DNA of 64,000 bases from Pseudoscleropodium purum (lineage: Eukaryota; Streptophyta; Bryopsida; Hypnales; Brachytheciaceae). The notes under the pieces were generated by a model that was not told the origin of the DNA, did not search any database, and was given only the letters and a program-made list of their open reading frames with translations. The stretch spans positions 5,270,001 to 5,334,000 of the forward strand of contig OZ017795.1 in assembly GCA_963969395.1 (NCBI GenBank), read 5' to 3'. Of the stretch, positions 47,013-59,778 are shown in pieces. A program made the position numbers and the translations under genes. How positions within the stretch are numbered: the stretch's first letter is position 1; each line of letters begins with the position of its first letter.

Positions 47013-47374
47013 TTCGAACTTGGTAGCGTTTGGAATAGGGATTCCAAAAACCTAACTATAGTATGTGCGGTCGCCTATTGGACCCAAGTTGCCCTTCACC
47101 CGGAATCGCTAATGGGCAACTGCGGGTCAGTCCAGTCTTGCACTATAAAATTAAGAAGCGACATTTGGCTGTCACCTTGCTTTGGAGTTGAGACTCTTGA
47201 TTTGAATCTTCAAATGAGGCTTCTTGCAGATGTCTTGATTCCTTAGAGGGCAACAACCTTGCTTATAGGGGTTCAAAAGACTACTCTTAGCGGGTGGCTT
47301 TGTCATTACTTCTTTTCATAAATTAGGTAGATATTTGAAGTAATTTACTTTTGTAATTCATTGTGAACTATAAG

Positions 47375-50338
47375 ATGGCTAGTTAAAGTAGTGGAAAGGC
47401 AGCCAATATCAATGATACACACAGGGCTACAAAGAAATGGGATCCGTGGTTGGTACCGTGCACCACCAAAGATACTTCCCCCCATCCTCGTAAATGCACA
47501 TTTTGTAGGTGGAACAAAGCATTCGTATGTAGGAGGGCACTAACTCATTTTGATTATGGCAGCTCGGCTATATCAAATCGTTGTATCAAAATCCCAGAGA
47601 TTGTATATGAAAAGTTTAGGAATTGTAGGAGGGTGGTCCCGAGGTTCATAGGCTATGAAGAGATGCATGGAGTTGATGCTATTGATAAATCCTTCATTAA
47701 AAGTGGAGTGGATGTAGAGGTAGAAGGGACCCTAAACCCTAATGACATGAATGAACCCCCAACTCCTACTGCAGATTCAATAGGTTCTACTCCCACATCA
47801 ATTGAGAGAAGTAGGAATCCACTATCCATGTCTCGTCAAAGAAATATGGATGAGGCATTGCAAGGGGCGTCACACTCCAATTTGATAAGTTGTGGGCTTC
47901 GTTCTTCTACGAGGTGAACATAGCATTCAATGTCATACACCATACCGCCTTCATTAAAGCAGTAAGGGAAATGGCGGCTACTGGAATTGTGTATAAACTG
48001 CCATCATACAACACAATGTCTACAAAAATGATAGATGTGAAAAAAAACAATTGTAAAGCTTATGGTGTTTGAGCGGATGAAGACCTCTATTAGTCAATAT
48101 GGAGCGACCATTTCTTGTAATAGGTGGTTTGATAATAATACACGGCCATTGATGAATATGATGCTCGTCTATGAGTCTATCTTGTCGGTGATGTGTTTCT
48201 AGGGTCATTGGATAGCACTGTATCTAAAAAAGACATTGCCTACATGACAAAAAAGATGGCTAAATTCATAGAAGAAGTTGGTCCACAGAATTTTGTTCAA
48301 GTATGTACGGACAATGCTCCGGTAATGACAGGGGCCATGAGAAAGTTGGTAGAAAAATACCCTCATATATATGCCTAAGGGTGTGCTGCACACATTTTGG
48401 ACTTACTTCTAGAAGATTGGGGAAAGGATAAGAAGGTTGTTGATTTGATTGCCAAATTTAGGTCAATCATGAAGTTCATCAAAAAGTACGACATGACTTT
48501 GGTTCTATTTCAGAAGTATTCACCGAACAAGGCATTGAAACTTCCAATAGAAACACGTTTCACTTGCAACTACCTCATGGTAGATCATTTGATTGAATGC
48601 AAGGAAGCATTGAAGCACGTGACAAGTGATGGGATATATAGGACCTTCAAGTTTGATCTTTGTAAAGGGCAAAATGGAGACAAGCACAAGCCCGGGCTAG
48701 GGCTTGTATCAAGGACATTCATTTAAAAGCATTTTGGGTGAATTGTGAGAATTTCAAAGACATGGTAGAGCCCGTGCTTTTTGCTCTTCGTCATTTTGAT
48801 GAGAAGATTCCAACAATGGCTCAAGCTTGGATAATAATGAAGGCTTTAGAAGCGCATGTGAAATCTCTCAGAAATGAGCCTTTTTTCCTAGACCCTGTGG
48901 TTGTAGACAAGTATAAGCAAAAATTTGAGGTTCATTGGAAATTGATATACAGACTTGCACTATACAACAGTGTTGTGGAACCCATTTCTAATTGACATAG
49001 AAGACTTGCATCAAGACAGAGAAGCCAAGTTTGCTTTGAATTGAGTCATACAAAAAATGGGTCTACCATTAGGTGTGTTGATAGATGAGACAATCATGGA
49101 GTTGAGGCAATATGAAGAAAAGAAAGGCCTGTTTGACCCCTTGGTGGAGGTTCTAGATATTGTGCAATGTAAATTGTTGCCTCATCAATGGTAGAATTGT
49201 GTGGGTGGCAATATTCTTCCAAAAATTGCAAAGGGGTTCTAGGTTTGATGTGCTCATCATCTTCGTGTGAGTGGAATTGGAGCATGTATTCATTTGTGCA
49301 TAGTAAAGTGCAAAACCATCTAGCCACATCAAAGGCTAAAACCTTGGTCTATATCTACGCAAATAGCAAACTTGAATGCACAAAACGTAGACACAACCCA
49401 GCCCTTTTCTACAAGAGGTACCTAGAGTATTTAGATCTCAAGGATGAAAATGAAGAGCCATTACCCTGAGATGGCAAAGATCGTCTAGTTAGTGACACCG
49501 CTAGATGGTATGGTAACCTTAGAGACGAAGAAGAGTGCTTACACAACAATCCTTAGGCTGCAGTGGTCCTACCCATGATGTTTTTCCACCATGTTGTTAT
49601 CAAAATCATTATGTGGCTGAAAGCGATGGGTATACTTCTCCCGATGAGCCGCCTTCACCAGTAGTTGACACAAATCGCATATATTGTTGGAATGCAGCTC
49701 CGACAAACACTTCACCACCAAGAAGGGCAAGAACACCTAATGATGATAATGAAGGCATAGAGATTTCAATGCCAACTCCCGAAGGGCAAGCAAGATCTCT
49801 AGTACCAACATGTCCATCATTGAGATCGCCAATCAATTTACAAAGCACATCACAAGTTGTTTTCAAAAGCAAAAGGCAACAAGAAGTACCACTCATTGGT
49901 GAGGTAGTACCTGAGGTTGCTCCACTTTCTAGGGTATTGAATGCATGTACCATAGAACCAATAGACCCTTTAGGGTACGATACAAATGATCTACCATTGC
50001 AGGTTGCTGTGAATTTGAATTGAGTACCAAGTAGGAGGCCTAATCCAACACCTTTGGCAATGCCTCCAATACATTCGAGTCCACTAGCAAGCATTTCAGA
50101 AGAAGTTCATGGATTAGCTCCACAACCTACTCAGCCTTCTTTGATAGCTGGTCCTTGGGAATCATCATCAATAGTGAGTGGATCAAACAATGGAAGAAAA
50201 AAGTGTACCAAGAAGATTAGTGAGAATCCCCAAAGAAAAAACAAGCAACAAAACAACATTGTCGAATGGGATAACATGGAGGTGAGTTGTTCCACTGAGA
50301 ATGTTGGCCAATCAAGTAGAGGTTCACGACACCCTTAA
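47375..50338 (+). pseudogene. hAT-type transposase, multiply broken
   Basis: ATG at 47375 is followed by a TAA at 47384, then a BED-type zinc finger (WDPWLVPCTT...KCTFCRWNKAF, 47440-47530). A frameshift near 47890 leads into HTAFIKAVREMAATG, and further shifts follow. A DUF659-like transposase part follows with VCTDNAPVMTGAMRKLVEKYPHIYA, a TAA at 48376-48378, then GCAAHILDLLLEDWGKDK. The C-terminal hAT dimerisation pattern (CEWNWSMYSFVHSKVQNHLAT) is at about 49270-49330. A Ser/Pro-rich tail continues to 50338 with more stops. At least three frameshifts and several stops mean no active transposase. Terminal inverted repeats were not identified. Confidence 0.75.
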
Positions 50339-51146
50339 TCAAACACTAATGGAACCATGAATGTCTTGAGGTGCAAGAAATTATTGGTACAAACTACAGG
50401 CATAGCTGGTGCAAATATACAAGTACGGAATTTGAACTTGGAAGTAGAACTTGAATTATAAAATGTTGCAACAGCAAGAGAGGACAATGAAAATGAAAGC
50501 TCAAACAACCACAAGAGTAGCAGTGAGGAGGAAGAATTTACCGACCCTATGGTTGATGAAGTGCAAAGCAACTCAACATTCAACCCTAGTAACTAGCTAC
50601 AAAGGCAAGAAATTACTGTTGAAAAGATTCAGGATACATGTTTTGTAGGCATTATTGCTAGTTGAAGTATGTAGCCAAACAGCACATGTGTCAATATTTT
50701 GTACACCCTCACTCATCATTTTAGAATTTCAAGTGAGACAAAAGGCAAGGCATTAGTTTTTTGCAAGGTGTTTTTTGATGATTGTGTTGGTAAGGTCACC
50801 TCAACAACGTATAGAGGTGTAATAGAAGTACAACTTTATTTGGAATCCCCTTTCTACAAATATGTATGACTTATAATCATTATTATTCCTATTATTATTA
50901 TTAGCGACTCGTGTTGGATTTTTTGTTTCATTGGAGAAGAATGCAATTTCGATTTTTCGTAGCTATTTATTCTTAATTAATAATTGTGTAGGTTGTTTAT
51001 ATTGAGTAGTCAATCTAAAATTTATAATGCACTTCAAATGTAAAATCTTTAAAATCAATTGTGATGGGCTACTTTGGTATTATGGATTATGGCATTATGC
51101 CAACCCAAATGTATAATGTACCAACAATCTTTTTTTTTTTTTTAGT
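50339..51146. other. Gene-free stretch after the hAT remnant
   Basis: May contain the 3' end of the hAT element. No inverted terminus was found. An ATTATT-rich run lies near 50880-50902. Confidence 0.45.
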
Positions 51147-51484
51147 AATGCCTAAGGTTTGTTTTCAACTTATTGCAATTTGCTCTAAATTGAACTAAAT
51201 GCCCACATTTTGATAAGTTGTATGACTTGTATTAGTTTTTTTGGAATTGGAACAATACAAATTCAAACTAGACAAGATTGCAATGGGTATTGTTGCCCAA
51301 AATCTTGAATAGAAAAATCACTATCATTTATTTTCAAGATCAAATTTTTGAGTGCTAAATCTAGACTTCAAGAAGAACTTTTTTAAAATGTAAACTACTA
51401 AAAAGTAGCAACTTGGTAAGGTTTTATTTAACTTCAAATTTTTGCAAATACCAAATTTTGGTGCCTTGGGCATTTAGAAGTTAA
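51147..51484. mobile_element. TTAA-type MITE, internally deleted
   Basis: Shares GCAATTTGCTCTAAATTGAAC, CCCACATTTTGATAAGTTG and GGTGCCTTGGGCATTTAGAAGTTAA with the full copies at 26205 and 52500, but lacks about 300 bp of interior and has a degraded left terminus. Confidence 0.6.
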
Positions 51485-52136
51485 AGTTAGACCCATAGTC
51501 GGCCAAAAATCTTGAACCCGCGGTTGCCCCCCTAAATGCGCAATCATCTCCTACAGTCCAGACCCGCTATCGCCCTTTAACACAAAGGTGCCCACCATAG
51601 GATTCGATGTCGCCTAGAGCAGAAGTTCCCTTGGTCGCTGAAGCTGCAATCGCTTAGTTGACCCTGAACCTATGGTTGCCTTTATCCAAAGTCGCCTTGA
51701 CCCTCTAAAGTACGGTCGTCCCTTAAAGCGCAATTGCCTTCGGACTGTAACTCAATGTCACTCTAAAGTTGGGATCCGTAGTCGTCCTCGAATCCGCAGT
51801 CGCCTAAGGATCCAAAACCCACAGTTGCCCTAGCTAATGTGGTTTTGGCAATCCACGTTAGTCCAAAAAGCCAGCCACCTAAGCCAATATTATTTACCGG
51901 GGGGTAAAATTTTTTACCCTTACTCGATGGGATTGTCTTGCTTACTAGACATTTGTCTAGTACGACATCAAACGTCCAATACGTCACCAAAACCCAAGAA
52001 CATGTCCAACAAGACAACCCTGCCATTAAGTCCTCCATGTACTCACATGACTATGAAGGTAAGTATTTTTTATTTAAGTATTTTATCCTTTTTTTTTTCT
52101 TTGGCTTGTAAAGTCAGCATACTTCAGGGGATGTTT
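51485..52136. other. Gene-free stretch, locally GC-richer
   Basis: 51500-51830 consists of dense short words with GTCGCC, GCGGTTGCCC and ACCCGCAGT-like motifs, similar in style to 44430-44700. No coding region recognised. Confidence 0.45.
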
Positions 52137-52445
52137 TCACGTAGTAGACTACCTTTTTTTTTAAACTTTCAACTAAGAAAAGTTGAAAAATGAAGGTAAC
52201 TTTCATCTCCAAAAATTCATTTTCAATTTAGAGTCTTTATTAAGAAGTTATGGAAAAAATTCAAAGAAGATGTTTAAAAGTGTTAAAGAAAAATGGCCAT
52301 TCCAACCCTATTCTGAATTTTATTCATAACTATTGAATGGAGATTCCAAATTCTAAACAGATTTTTGGGGATAAAAGTTAACTTTATTTGACAAGTTTTC
52401 TTAGTTGAAAGTTTTTTGAAAAAATTTAATCTACTATGTCCAAGC
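52137..52445. repeat. Head-to-head inverted copies of a satellite-like repeat
   Basis: The left arm (AAACTTTCAACTAAGAAAAGTTG ... AACTTTCATCTCCAAAAATTCATTTTC) is the reverse complement of the right arm (TTTTTGGGGATAAAAGTTAAC ... AAGTTTTCTTAGTTGAAAGTTT). Arms are about 120-150 bp with moderate divergence. Both are units of the family tandemly repeated at 54061-54405. Confidence 0.6.
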
Positions 52446-52499
52446 AAAGACCAAAGTCTATTGACTCTTAAAAGCACCGATTTGTGAATGATTAAGCTA

Positions 52500-53131
52500 T
52501 TAACCCCTAAATGCCCCAAGGCCTGTTTTGAGCCTCTAGAAATTTGCTCTAAATTGAACAAAAAGCCAACATTTTGATAAAAAGTTTCAATTTTTTTTTG
52601 GATTGTAACTAGACATATTAGAGATCACATAGGAAAAAAAATACAATAATATCAGTTATAAGTTGGAAGATTATAATGTTTGACCATAAGGGTGTTAAAA
52701 CTATGATAAATTTTGAATTCACTTTTGACAAGTCAAACCTAAAAATTTGGTGACCAAAAATATATGAGGTTTAAAGGCCTAACATGAATAACCTCCATCA
52801 ATTTATAGCTTCTCAAAATCTACTCTACAATTTTTTTAAATGAGTTTTGAATGTGATTTTTTCTTCAAGTCCTAGTGTATTTGAGGCTCATTTACAAGAA
52901 CTTTCAACACTATGGGAAGTAAAGATTGCAATGGGTACCTTTGCACAAAATTTTGAATAAAAAAATCACTATCATTTATTTTCAAGATCAGATTTTTTGA
53001 TGTTAAAACTAGACATCAAGAAGAATCTTTCAAAAATATAAATTACTATAAATAGCAACTTGGTTAGGTTTTATTTAACTTCAAAATATTGTCCACACCA
53101 TATTTTGGTGCCTCTAGCATTTAGGGGTTAA
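52500..53131. mobile_element. TTAA-ended MITE, full length, 632 bp
   Basis: Begins TTAACCCCTAAATGCC and ends AGCATTTAGGGGTTAA, near-perfect inverted ends bounded by TTAA. The interior aligns along its length with 26205-26858. No ORF. Confidence 0.72.
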
Positions 53132-54060
53132 ATTCCTTTTTATCTATATATTATTTCTTTGAAGCATAAATATGATTTTTTTTAAAATTCTAGTATACAT
53201 TTCCACTTCAACATATATAGGAAAGTTGCAAGCTTTAGGATTGACGTACACATTTTGGATAAATTGTTTGAAAGATAAAACCTAACCATTTGGAATAAAA
53301 TTTTAATTTTTTTGCTTTAAAGTTTCACAAAACATGTACCCAAAGAATAGCTTTAAGGCATAACAACTTTGATAGCTTTTGATCACATGATTGAAAAGTT
53401 AGTGCATCATATGTAACTTTCATTAATCTTTGAGGAACTTGGAAATCTCAAAAAAATTCTTAAAATATTACTATTTATAAAAATAAACATTTCAATTTGA
53501 TTTCCTAAATTTATTTTTACATGAAAAGCTTTGAAGTATTCTATTTTGATTAATGAGATGGAAATTATAAAAAAATTTAATTTATTGGTAGTTGTGAAAT
53601 TTGTACTCTAAAATAAACTTTGGTATCCTATTTGTAACTCAATTTTAAATATTGTTGAAAAAGAACCAATAACATTGCATCTAAATCATTTATTACAACA
53701 TTACAAAATAATCATGATTAGAATTGACATTTCTAAATTCTATAACTAAATTTTAAAGAACTTTGACCTACAAATTATAACAATCCCTTGAAGATGTTAA
53801 TCCTCTTATCAAAATTTATGAACAAAATGGAGATAGGTGTTAAAAATTATTTTTTTATAAATTCAACAAACTTTGGAGGTTGTTTTGGCATAGTAGAAGA
53901 ACTTTTTGGAAAAACATTTGAACTAAAAGAAGTTGGTAATTCAAACAAAATTTTGTCTCCAAAATTTAATTTGAGGTTTGGAGATTTTACTCAAAAGTTT
54001 TGGACAGAATTCAAAGAGAGGTTGGGAAATCATTACTTTTGACATTTTTGAACATCCTCT
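53132..54060. other. Gene-free AT-rich stretch
   Basis: No supported gene; an 84-residue ORF at 53788-54042 is Phe/Lys/Asn-rich low-complexity sequence without a recognisable domain. Confidence 0.55.
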
Positions 54061-54405
54061 TTGAATTTTATTCATAACTTTTGATTGGAGGCTCAAAATT
54101 TCAAATGGATTATTAAAGATGAAAGCTTTTTGGAATTTCTAACTTCTTTTAGTTCAAATGTTTTTCCAAAAAATTCTTCTACTTTGCCAAAACGGCTTCC
54201 AAAGTCTACTGAGTTTGTTTTTTAATTTCCAACACTTCTCTGAATTTTGTTTATAACTTTTGATTGAAAAATTGAAATTTTAAACGGATTTTTGGAAATG
54301 AAATTTGGTTCAATTTCACAATTTCATTTTGCTAAAATTTTTTTAGAAAAAATTCATTTATTATGCACAAATGACCTCCAAAGTCTGTTGACTTTAATGG
54401 ACACT
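54061..54405. repeat. Tandem pair of a 179-bp repeat unit
   Basis: TGAATTTTATTCATAACTTTTGATTGGAGG at 54062 recurs as TGAATTTTGTTTATAACTTTTGATTGAAAA at 54241, 179 bp apart. Each is followed in order by a GGATTNTT-AAATGAAA block and a CTCCAAAGTCTRYTGA block. Related single units lie at 5570-5760 and 52300-52480. Confidence 0.65.
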
Positions 54406-56450
54406 AAATTGTGAATAATTAATTTAAAAGAAAACTACATTAGACAATGAAGATTTCAAGAGATTTCAAAAGATTCCAAAAATGTTCAACAAAAATCTAT
54501 TGATTTTATCACTGCATTACCCAAATCAACAAAAAATGTCACCATTAACAAAAAAAATGTGAAAACAAACATTGTAGTATCCAAATCAACAAAAATATGT
54601 TGATTTTCTGATGATTTGGACGTCATTTTCTAGTAGTGAAAAAATAATTTCAGTGAATTTGAATGCTTATATCTTGCAATCCACGTGGCAGAATTTTCTG
54701 AAATTTCGACCACATATTTTCAAGTCACCATACTATAAGATCTTGTACTTATATGTGTTGGAAAAAAAATTCAAAAACTTAGTATTTATACTAGACATGG
54801 CAATTTTTGAGCATTTTTGGTGAGAACATACTCATGGAACTTAAAGGACTAATAATCTTACAAACTACTTATTTTGCCATTCAAATTTTTTTGCATAGTC
54901 CAAAAAAGAATTACAATTTTCCATCTTGCTGTAATTAACCCTGAATTCTTACACAATCCATATCAAGCATACCAAATTTCAATTTCAGAAAACCAAAACT
55001 CAACTCTATTTAGGGTGAATCTTTTGGTGGGTGCCAATATTTTTAAGTAGTTTAACTTTAACAATAAGCTTTGCAATTAATGGTGCATAATTGAATTGAG
55101 TATCTTCATTGTGGATTTTTCATGGAATGTAGTGATTTCCATTTGTCATGTCAATTTCATTTGCAAGATCTCATGAAGAATCTTTTGTTCTTTTAGGATT
55201 GGCAAGCTATTCTTACAACATTCTTCAGTTGGGCTGATTGTGCACAAGTCTAATACTCTGTAAGGCAAGATGCTAAATCCGTCCCATGAAGGGTGAAAAC
55301 GTGGGAATTTTTATCTTGGGGGAAATGCTGAAATTTTTTATTTTTCACCAAAAAAATTGAAAATTTTGAATTCATATTTGCAATCAAAGACCCCAAATTA
55401 GCTAGGAAGGATCTAGAACATACTCTATGCATAACTCAAAACATGGGGCTTTTTTTAGTTTTATTTCTAGTGAACCCCAAAAAAATACCTTGTTGAGCCG
55501 ACTTTGTGGTTGGATTTAGTGTCTTGCCTCTATAAGAAAGAGTCAAAATATTCTCACCATACTACCAATTTAAATAATTTGTTTTTGTTTTTTTGTCATG
55601 TCTAACAATCTTCCTGTACTTGTTTAGCCAAATTGAAATCATGCATCAATTGGCTTATGAATAAAATTCTGTGCAAGGTGGACTTGCTTCCCTTTGGGGC
55701 GGTTTACACCAGGACTAGAAGCACTCCAAGGTACTCTACTTTGTTAGATGTGAGTCATGTAACTATACAAAGCAAGAGCTCGAGATAGAAAATAGTAATG
55801 GCATTTTGCATGGTCTTAGTATAAACCCAAAGAGAGACCACATAGCCGGGCCATATCTATTTATTATCACACTTGACATTAGCAACCACAAAATCAATTA
55901 AATAGGTCTACAAAAATTTTGGTTGTGAGTTTTTGTTAAATTTTTTTTTGAAACACATGGACAATTTCCATTGAAAGGAGATATTGTTGTGAGGTTTCAG
56001 ACTTCCATAGTCTCTTAAAAGTCCGTTAGGCCTACCTCAAAGAACTTGTCACGAAAGAAGTTCTTAAAAATGAATAAAACATTAGCTACTTTAGCCATGT
56101 AGGATTCCAAGTAGACTTCTCATCCATGAAAAATCCAGAACTTTGGTAGACTTAAAAAGGTACATACTTGAAAAGGTATATACTATTAGCCCAATTGCTT
56201 CTTTAGAGAAAAGTCTGTTAACTTGCATGTAACTTAGTGTACAGTACGGTAGGGATGCATGAGGAAGATTGATTGCAAGTCATAGATCCTTGACAGCAAG
56301 TTCCATGCTTCTATTATAAGGAATAAATGGAAAGTGGAAATCAATAGTAGTCACCATTGACATCAACAAAGCACTGAATAAAATGGATGATCTAAAATTC
56401 ACATACAAACAAACAAAAAATTCATTCTCAAGGGCCCTTAAAGGACAGCC
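54406..56450. other. Gene-free AT-rich stretch
   Basis: No gene supported. CAAATCAACAAAAA-TGT occurs two to three times near 54531-54605. Confidence 0.55.
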
Positions 56451-57216
56451 GGGACCTCCTATGACCAAGGTAATCACCAAAACTGCTTTCTATTCTTAAA
56501 CCAAGAGGTACATTCTTTAATTCTACAGTGAATGATGAAGTCATCCAGGGATCACTTTTTGGCTTCAGCATCCTTCAAGAGTTAAAGTTGGACTTCACAG
56601 AATCTTAGTTATATTTTGTATAAACTAGAACTCCATTACAGAAGATACAATCATGATTATCTAAAGAAATTTGCTCCATTTCAGATGATATCTTATGACC
56701 CCCACCCGCCCAAAGTTGGCAGTGTTCTAGGCTGCTTGATGGGCCTACGTATGTTTGTTTGCTGGTAGTTACGTGTGTCAAGAGGATGCACAATTTCCAA
56801 CGATGCTGGTTGCCCTCTCAGAAGGTTTCAAAGTGGGGACAAGTCATCATAAGCTTACCTGTGTGTGTCCAAATTCAACCTTTGTGAATCGGTCCATGTG
56901 TTTCATAAAGAAATTTAAAAAAAAATCAACCTTTGTTGGAGAGCTTCCCCCAAGAAGCATTCATGTTGGAGGATGTGATATTGGTACCCTAATAAAATAA
57001 AATCATCCAATCTTTTCATCACAGCCAGAGATTTTTGTCAAGCATGGGGATGGGTTATGCAAAGGAAAGGACGAGACAAACCTATCATCAAGGTAGTTAG
57101 TTAGAAGAAGAAAAAAATGATACCATTTTTTGGATCTATCAAGTTGCATTCTTCCTTTCCGTAGCAACTTTAAAAGTCATCCATTAGTCGCTTTTTGACT
57201 TCAATGTCTTTGTTGA
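56451..57216. repeat. Two diverged copies of the 2340-2517 element's right half
   Basis: 56459-56585 (CCAAGGTAATCACCAAAA, GATGAAGTCATCCAGGGATCACTTTTTGGCTTCA, CAAGAGTTAAAG) and about 57088-57216 (ATCAAGGTAGTTAG, AAAAGTCATCCATTAGTCGCTTTTTGACTTCAATGTC) resemble 2398-2517. The intervening 81-residue ORF at 56755-57000 has no recognisable domain. Confidence 0.5.
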
Positions 57217-57798
57217 TTTTCGTTTGGAGGTGCTTGCTTGTGGAAACTTGGGATACATAGACTAGGGAAACGACTAGAAGAAGACCCACTAAATAATAGT
57301 CACATTTAATCATCATGTACTAGATCTTCTTGTGAATTGTTTTTCTAGTGTACATCAACCCCAAAGTTTGTACTAGTGGCTAAAACAATTCAAAATCTAA
57401 AAGTGTTCTCTAGATAACTATTTTATATAGAGAAAAAGTATTTTCCAATGAATCAACAATGAATATGTCAAAGTGGGGATTCTTTTCAAACCTTACATGA
57501 TTCCAACTTCAAAATTCATTTTAAGTGATTCAAGAAAATGACAAATGTGTTTCTTTTGAATCTTATATGATTCCAACTTCAAAATTCATAGTAAGTGATT
57601 CAAAGGGATTACAAACATGTTCCAAAAAATTTAAGTTGTTTCTTCAGTGAAAACTTTATAATTTTCATTTGCCTGGTACAATGGAATAGTACACTATGAT
57701 TGTGATCTGAGCTGCTTACATACCAATCCCTAATTTTTTTAATTTTAATTGTACATTCTTATTATGTAATTGTGGGATTCTAAGAATTCAATTTCAGG
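57217..57798. other. Gene-free stretch
   Basis: No gene seen. A near-duplicate phrase (CTTATATGATTCCAACTTCAAAATTCAT) occurs twice at about 57493 and 57560, 67 bp apart. Confidence 0.5.
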
Positions 57799-58490
57799 TT
57801 AACCCTATAAAGATGGGCCTATGACCACTAAGTTCTAGTCACACTGTCCATTACTCTATATACTGCCATTTTCCAAATAGACACAAATGAAAAAAAAGTA
57901 TATTTATTTTTCAGAGATGAAATCACATGTCAACTACAAGTTGTAAAATTTTTAACCCTTTTTGGAGAAATTTGATATTATTATGAATTTCTTATGAAAA
58001 AAATGAAGAAAATTCATATCAAATACAAAATATATTAAAAAAATCTAAAATTTTCACCATAGATGTATAATATAGTGTATAACATCTTCATATAGACCAA
58101 ATTTCCCTTGTCATTTTGTAATTAGAAAATCAATAAACCATGTCTATAGGCCCAAAGTTTGTATTGCTATAAAATATTGAAATTGAAAGTTTTTCAAAAT
58201 TTGTAATTGGAGTAAAAATTTCAATGAATTAGCTTCATTTCATTAGTTGGACTCAAATTCAAAAATTATTACTTTTATGGCTAAAATTCACATTAAGAAT
58301 AAATAGCAAGAAATGACCCTAGTACACTACATGGTGATCCATGTATTAAGCATCTTCTTCTTTAGAAAAGTCAATGACATCATGATGAGGAACTTTGCAA
58401 TACCATTCATTGAAAATGTACTCAAGTATCTTCCAAATAAATAAATTAGATGAAATTTTTTTTTTCCCATCCTCCAATCTCCACTAAAGT
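57799..58490. mobile_element. Dispersed TTAA-ended repeat, related to 21200-21838
   Basis: Begins TTAACCCTATAAAGATGG. Interior words CTATGACCACTAAGTT, GATGAAATCACATGTCAACTACA and AAATAAATAAATTAGATG match the 21.2-kb copy in order. The right terminus is not preserved. Confidence 0.55.
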
Positions 58491-59630
58491 CTCTCACTAG
58501 ACACTTAGTGTCTATAGCAATGGTACATGATTAAGCATATATTCATTCTTTACCAAAATGATTGTCTAATGACAAACTTTTTCCAAGATTAATGCAAAAT
58601 TTGAGAATTTGGTAAAGTAATGAATGCAAATAGGTAGATTAACTCTTGGTTTACTCGATAGTTTGCAAAAATGACAATATCACATTTGAAGCATGAACTG
58701 CTTTAAGCAAGAAAATTGAGGCTACAACTTCACATGGAAAATCACATGTTGGTTTATGATTTGCCTCCTAAAATGAGCATCAAGTATAATAACACATTGG
58801 TTTTCCATCTAATCTTTGTACCATGTGAAGATTTTGTGAAGATAGTTTAGAATTAGATTTTTTGTGAGCAAGTTGTTTGTAGTTGTCAATAGCTTGTGTA
58901 ATTCAAACAGACTATTTCATTAATTAAGTCTTTATGGAATTGACATTGACTATTTCATGGATTGTATCTTTGTATACTAAAAAACTATTATTGTGACCAA
59001 TTAACTATTTTATGAAATATATCTAGTATAACTTAATTTGAAATTATAGACAAACATTTAGGGACAAAGAAAGTATGTATGTATATATCTATAACCATAC
59101 ATATATACAAGGATGGAGAGGAGGAAGGCATTGTTTTGAAGGGCTTAACAAGGGGAGGAATTTCATAGTTGGTGAAGAAATGTAGCTCACAATTGTTGTT
59201 TTTTTGCTATGAATCAAAATCTTGTAGATAGAAATCAATAAATTCAAGCATAATCAACAAAAGCATATTATTTTTTTTCAATATTTTTAGCCACTACAAC
59301 CCAATTAGGCTTATAGGGTACATGGGAGTTTATTCTTTTGAATAAAAATGGAATCTTATCAAACACAATGTGGCCAAGTTCATCACTATTTACAAGCAAA
59401 TACTAGTTGAATATGAATAAGATTGAGACAAGCAAGGCAAACTTGTTGAAAATGGCCAAAGATCAAGCAATATAGGACCAAACATTCTAAAAATATTGAG
59501 TCTAGATACTTGTATTACTAGGCTCTAGTTCGTAATTTCTTAGGCTAGGTACATGATTGGAGTGTTTTGAAGCAAAATGCTCCTATCAAGCAAGAGGTTC
59601 CTCGATGGCTAGAAGAAACTTGTGTCTAAG
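58491..59630. other. Gene-free AT-rich stretch
   Basis: No gene supported. The palindrome TAGACACTTAGTGTCTA lies near 58498; its core also occurs near 32370. Confidence 0.5.
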
Positions 59631-59778
59631 TTGACAAATTTTTCTAAACATTTAATAAAACAAGTTGTATTTTTATATCAACAATTACATTCACTATAAC
59701 ATAAAGATGTTACAATGGATGTAATTGTTGACATAAATACATGGCTTTTGACATTAGATGTTTAGAAAAATCTGTCAA
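59631..59778. repeat. Fold-back element, 148 bp
   Basis: TTGACAAATTTTTCTAAACATTTAAT pairs with ATTAGATGTTTAGAAAAATCTGTCAA, and an inner CAACAATTACATTCA pairs with TGGATGTAATTGTTG. The whole segment can form one long hairpin with a short loop. Likely a small MITE; a hairpin small-RNA source is possible. Confidence 0.65.
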
